A model generated the notes under the pieces. It saw only the letters and a list, made by a program, of their open reading frames with translations. It searched no databases and was not told the origin of the DNA. DNA of 6,931 bases from CAYUNN01 sp964607015. Lineage in GTDB: Bacteria > Patescibacteriota > Minisyncoccia > Minisyncoccales > JAGGXC01. The stretch covers positions 1-6,931 of the forward strand of contig CAZSHN010000021.1 in assembly GCA_964607015.1 (NCBI GenBank), given 5' to 3'. Positions 5,164-6,931 of the stretch are shown one piece after another; the stretch's first letter is position 1, and each line of letters starts with the position of its first letter. The position numbers and the translations under genes were made by a program.

Positions 5164-6931
5164 TTAAAATTTTATTTCCCACCAATTCCCAAAGAATTGG
5201 AAGTTAAATCCAGCTAGAGATAAGATAAAGTTAATAATCAACCAAGCGAACATAATTATTAAGTAACCGATAATCACCGATCTTATAAGCGACTTAATTT
5301 TATTAACTGTTCTCTCGTCTCCGGCAGAAAGATATAATATTGCTGCTAAGGCTATCAAAGCAACAACTAACATCACTGTTGCTACTTTCCACAAGACGAA
5401 GTCAAGGACGTTTCTAATTAAAAGGAAGAAATGATGAATCTGACATCTTTCCCTTTCATTCCAAGGAGTGTTTGGATCGTCATAAGTTCTTCCACAAGGG
5501 ACTAATCCTCCTTGCTTTGAAGCGTCGGCAACCAAGTCTATGTCCACGCTCCATGTTGGGCTCCATGGACCTGTTCCTCCGTTTGATTCATCGCAGCTTG
5601 TGTCTAAACATCCTCTTACCTTCCAGTTATAAACTCCTGTTTCTGGAAAATCTACACTAATATGCCTTGCAGAATTAGATGTTATTATTTTATGAACTGT
5701 TGTAGATCCAGTTGGAGGATAAGTTATTTCATATTCATAAGCCTGAGCCCCTCTTAGCGATTCCCATTCAAATATTATTTCAGTTGCTTGTTGGACTGCA
5801 GATCCGTCAGCAGGGGATTGAAGATTAGGAGTTCCCATTTGAAAAGTTCGGAAGGTTTTTGGAGAGGTCCATGCTCCGCAAATATTTCCACTTTGATCTG
5901 CGCATGTCTGAACTCGCCAGGTATACAAATTGTTCATTTTAAGATCAGGGTATCCCATTAAAACCCATGTTTGATCTCTGCTACTAACAACCCCTTCTTT
6001 GATCATGATTCCTGAATGCCTTATCTCATATCGATAAGATTTAGCTCCTGACACGCGTTCCCATTCAATTTTTACTGGCAGGACTACGTCTAATGCTCCA
6101 TTAACAGGAGAAGTTGTGGTTGGAGGAGCACCCGTAGTCTTAAATTGCCATGAAGGAGAATAAATCCAGTCTTTGCACCCTACTGGATCTGCATTATGAT
6201 TTGTGCAAGGTTGTACTTTCCACGAATAAACTGTGTCTAAACTTAAATCAGGATAAGGGATTTCTACTTCTGGATTACTTGATGTTCCTGTAATAATTGG
6301 AACGCCTCCTTGTTCTATTTGGTACCTAAAAGAGTTCATTCCTACCGGTTCGTTCCATTTGAGTGACGCAGGAACTTCTACTTGCTCTATGGCATTATCT
6401 TCTGGGAGGATAAGGCGGAATTCATAATCTAGACTACCAACATCAAGTCCCCATTCTTGACTGTAGTTACTGCATATACTTGATCCATCGTCTGGATCTA
6501 TGTAGCAGGTAGCTACCTTCCATCTATATTCTGTGTTTTCTGTAAAAAAGACACCATTTTCGTCCTCAAACTCGGACAAAAGCTTGTCTCCGGGATAGCT
6601 GCTGCCTTTTATTATGTCTTTATATCCACAATTACCATCATCTACCATGCCGGCAGGTTGACAAACTATGTTTCCTGAAGAATCTATGATGTGTAACTTT
6701 AACCTATATTTATTAATGTTTTTCCCTCTTCCTTCGTCGTAAAGATAATCATCGTTTTTTACTGAGCCCAAATAGTCTTTGTTGTCAGGAGGATCGCACC
6801 AATCAAGAACAATTGGATCGCTAGCTGAAATTGAAGTAGTGGCTTGAGAGGTGCTATTGTTCCAGTCTGGGTCTGAAGGTAAAAGGAGTTCAGGGGCAAG
6901 GCTAGTGGTAAAGTACCAGTCTTCAGGAAGA
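5164..6931 (-). CDS. FN3-repeat surface protein with C-terminal pilin-like two-helix module (5' end outside window)
   Basis: The frame is open from the right edge through to TAA at 5164. The TTG at 6771 that could be taken as a start lies inside this open frame: 53 further codons are open upstream, and they continue the beta-repeat pattern (L-A-P-E-L-L-L-P-S and I-V-L-D-W-C-D-P-P). The visible protein is therefore about 588 residues and incomplete at the N terminus. Visible residues 12-463 hold four FN3-like repeats, each with an s-P-x-x-G/D-like opening, an L/I-x-W strand, a Y-R-Y-x-I-type strand and a Y-x-W-K/R-V-x-x-C strand followed by a second Cys. Then comes GGLVPCGR (474-481), a Cys-containing linker (R-E-R-C-Q), and two membrane segments at about 515-535 and 550-572. 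These are joined by a loop Y-L-S-A-G-D-E-R-T-V-N-K-I-K that aligns with the loop of the pilin-like protein downstream. Predicted topology has repeats outside, loop inside and a short aromatic tail (N-W-W-E-I-K-F) outside. An adhesin or pilus-associated surface role is inferred from domains and context. Confidence 0.85.
   Translation of the reverse strand, partial: LPEDWYFTTSLAPELLLPSDPDWNNSTSQATTSISASDPIVLDWCDPPDNKDYLGSVKNDDYLYDEGRGKNINKYRLKLHIIDSSGNIVCQPAGMVDDGNCGYKDIIKGSSYPGDKLLSEFEDENGVFFTENTEYRWKVATCYIDPDDGSSICSNYSQEWGLDVGSLDYEFRLILPEDNAIEQVEVPASLKWNEPVGMNSFRYQIEQGGVPIITGTSSNPEVEIPYPDLSLDTVYSWKVQPCTNHNADPVGCKDWIYSPSWQFKTTGAPPTTTSPVNGALDVVLPVKIEWERVSGAKSYRYEIRHSGIMIKEGVVSSRDQTWVLMGYPDLKMNNLYTWRVQTCADQSGNICGAWTSPKTFRTFQMGTPNLQSPADGSAVQQATEIIFEWESLRGAQAYEYEITYPPTGSTTVHKIITSNSARHISVDFPETGVYNWKVRGCLDTSCDESNGGTGPWSPTWSVDIDLVADASKQGGLVPCGRTYDDPNTPWNERERCQIHHFFLLIRNVLDFVLWKVATVMLVVALIALAAILYLSAGDERTVNKIKSLIRSVIIGYLIIMFAWLIINFILSLAGFNFQFFGNWWEIKF
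5542..6897 (-). repeat. Four tandem FN3-like protein repeats within the surface protein
   Basis: The approximate units are 6442-6897, 6133-6420, 5845-6123 and 5542-5835. Shared positions are an opening Pro/Asp/Gly turn, a Trp strand (LDW, LKW, IEW, FEW), a Tyr strand (YRL, YQI, YEI, YEI) and a Y-x-W-K/R-V strand leading into a loop with two Cys (WKVATC, WKVQPC, WRVQTC, WKVRGC) before a Trp-containing strand (EW, SW, AW, PW). The first unit is longer and carries additional Cys residues. The repeats are divergent at DNA level, so this is an old duplication, not a recombination-active repeat. Confidence 0.75.

Noticed and set aside
1..6931. CRISPR array, tRNA, rRNA, insertion sequence or transposase
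   Set aside because: No regularly spaced DNA repeat, no cloverleaf-like or rRNA-like stretch, and no transposase motif or terminal inverted repeat was seen.
597..6931. A complete type IV secretion or conjugation system
   Set aside because: Only membrane and pilin-like parts are present. No Walker A/B ATPase (VirB4, VirD4, VirB11) or relaxase is encoded in the window, so only a partial, related apparatus can be proposed.

Overview
The window looks like a piece of an AT-rich genome from the Candidate Phyla Radiation (Patescibacteria, Parcubacteria-like). That assignment is inferred from protein style, not from a marker gene. The signs are small two-helix pilin-like membrane modules carrying a G-D-P-N-K-type cytoplasmic loop, a VirB6/TrbL-like polytopic protein, many cell-surface beta-sandwich repeats, lysine-rich proteins, and coding starts with almost no Shine-Dalgarno signal. 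UGA acts as a stop (the VirB6-like gene ends in TGA) and no in-frame UGA interrupts any gene, so the UGA=Gly code of Gracilibacteria/Absconditabacteria does not apply.

Layout. On the + strand, the left edge (2-544) holds the 3' part of a gene whose product resembles the C-terminal half of an SPFH/band-7 (stomatin-like) protein. It ends at a compact hairpin terminator (546-576) with a T run on one side and an A run on the other, so it can serve both strands. Everything to the right is on the - strand and reads as one closely spaced gene cluster running from the right edge leftward: (i) a large surface protein, 5'-truncated at the window edge, with four FN3-like repeats and a C-terminal two-helix pilin-like module; (ii) a 218-residue single-pass membrane-anchored protein with a PsbP/DUF1795-like look; (iii) a 368-residue protein with an N-terminal two-helix pilin-like module followed by a beta/gamma-crystallin-like domain and an FN3-like domain; (iv) a 742-residue VirB6/TrbL-like protein with about eight membrane segments and a long, basic soluble tail; (v) a 151-residue helical protein of unknown function with a Lys/Glu tail. 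Intergenic gaps are 16, 41, 21 and 40 bases. An extended -10 promoter candidate sits just upstream of gene (iii), overlapping the end of gene (ii).

Working model (inference). The cluster encodes membrane and envelope parts of a type IV secretion- or conjugation-related surface apparatus: a VirB6-like channel or platform protein plus two pilin-module proteins that display different beta-rich ectodomains on the outside. The most notable point is that the same two-helix module is N-terminal in one protein and C-terminal in the other, with predicted topology placing both ectodomains outside. No VirB4/VirD4 ATPase, relaxase or transposase is visible, so a complete secretion system cannot be claimed from this window.
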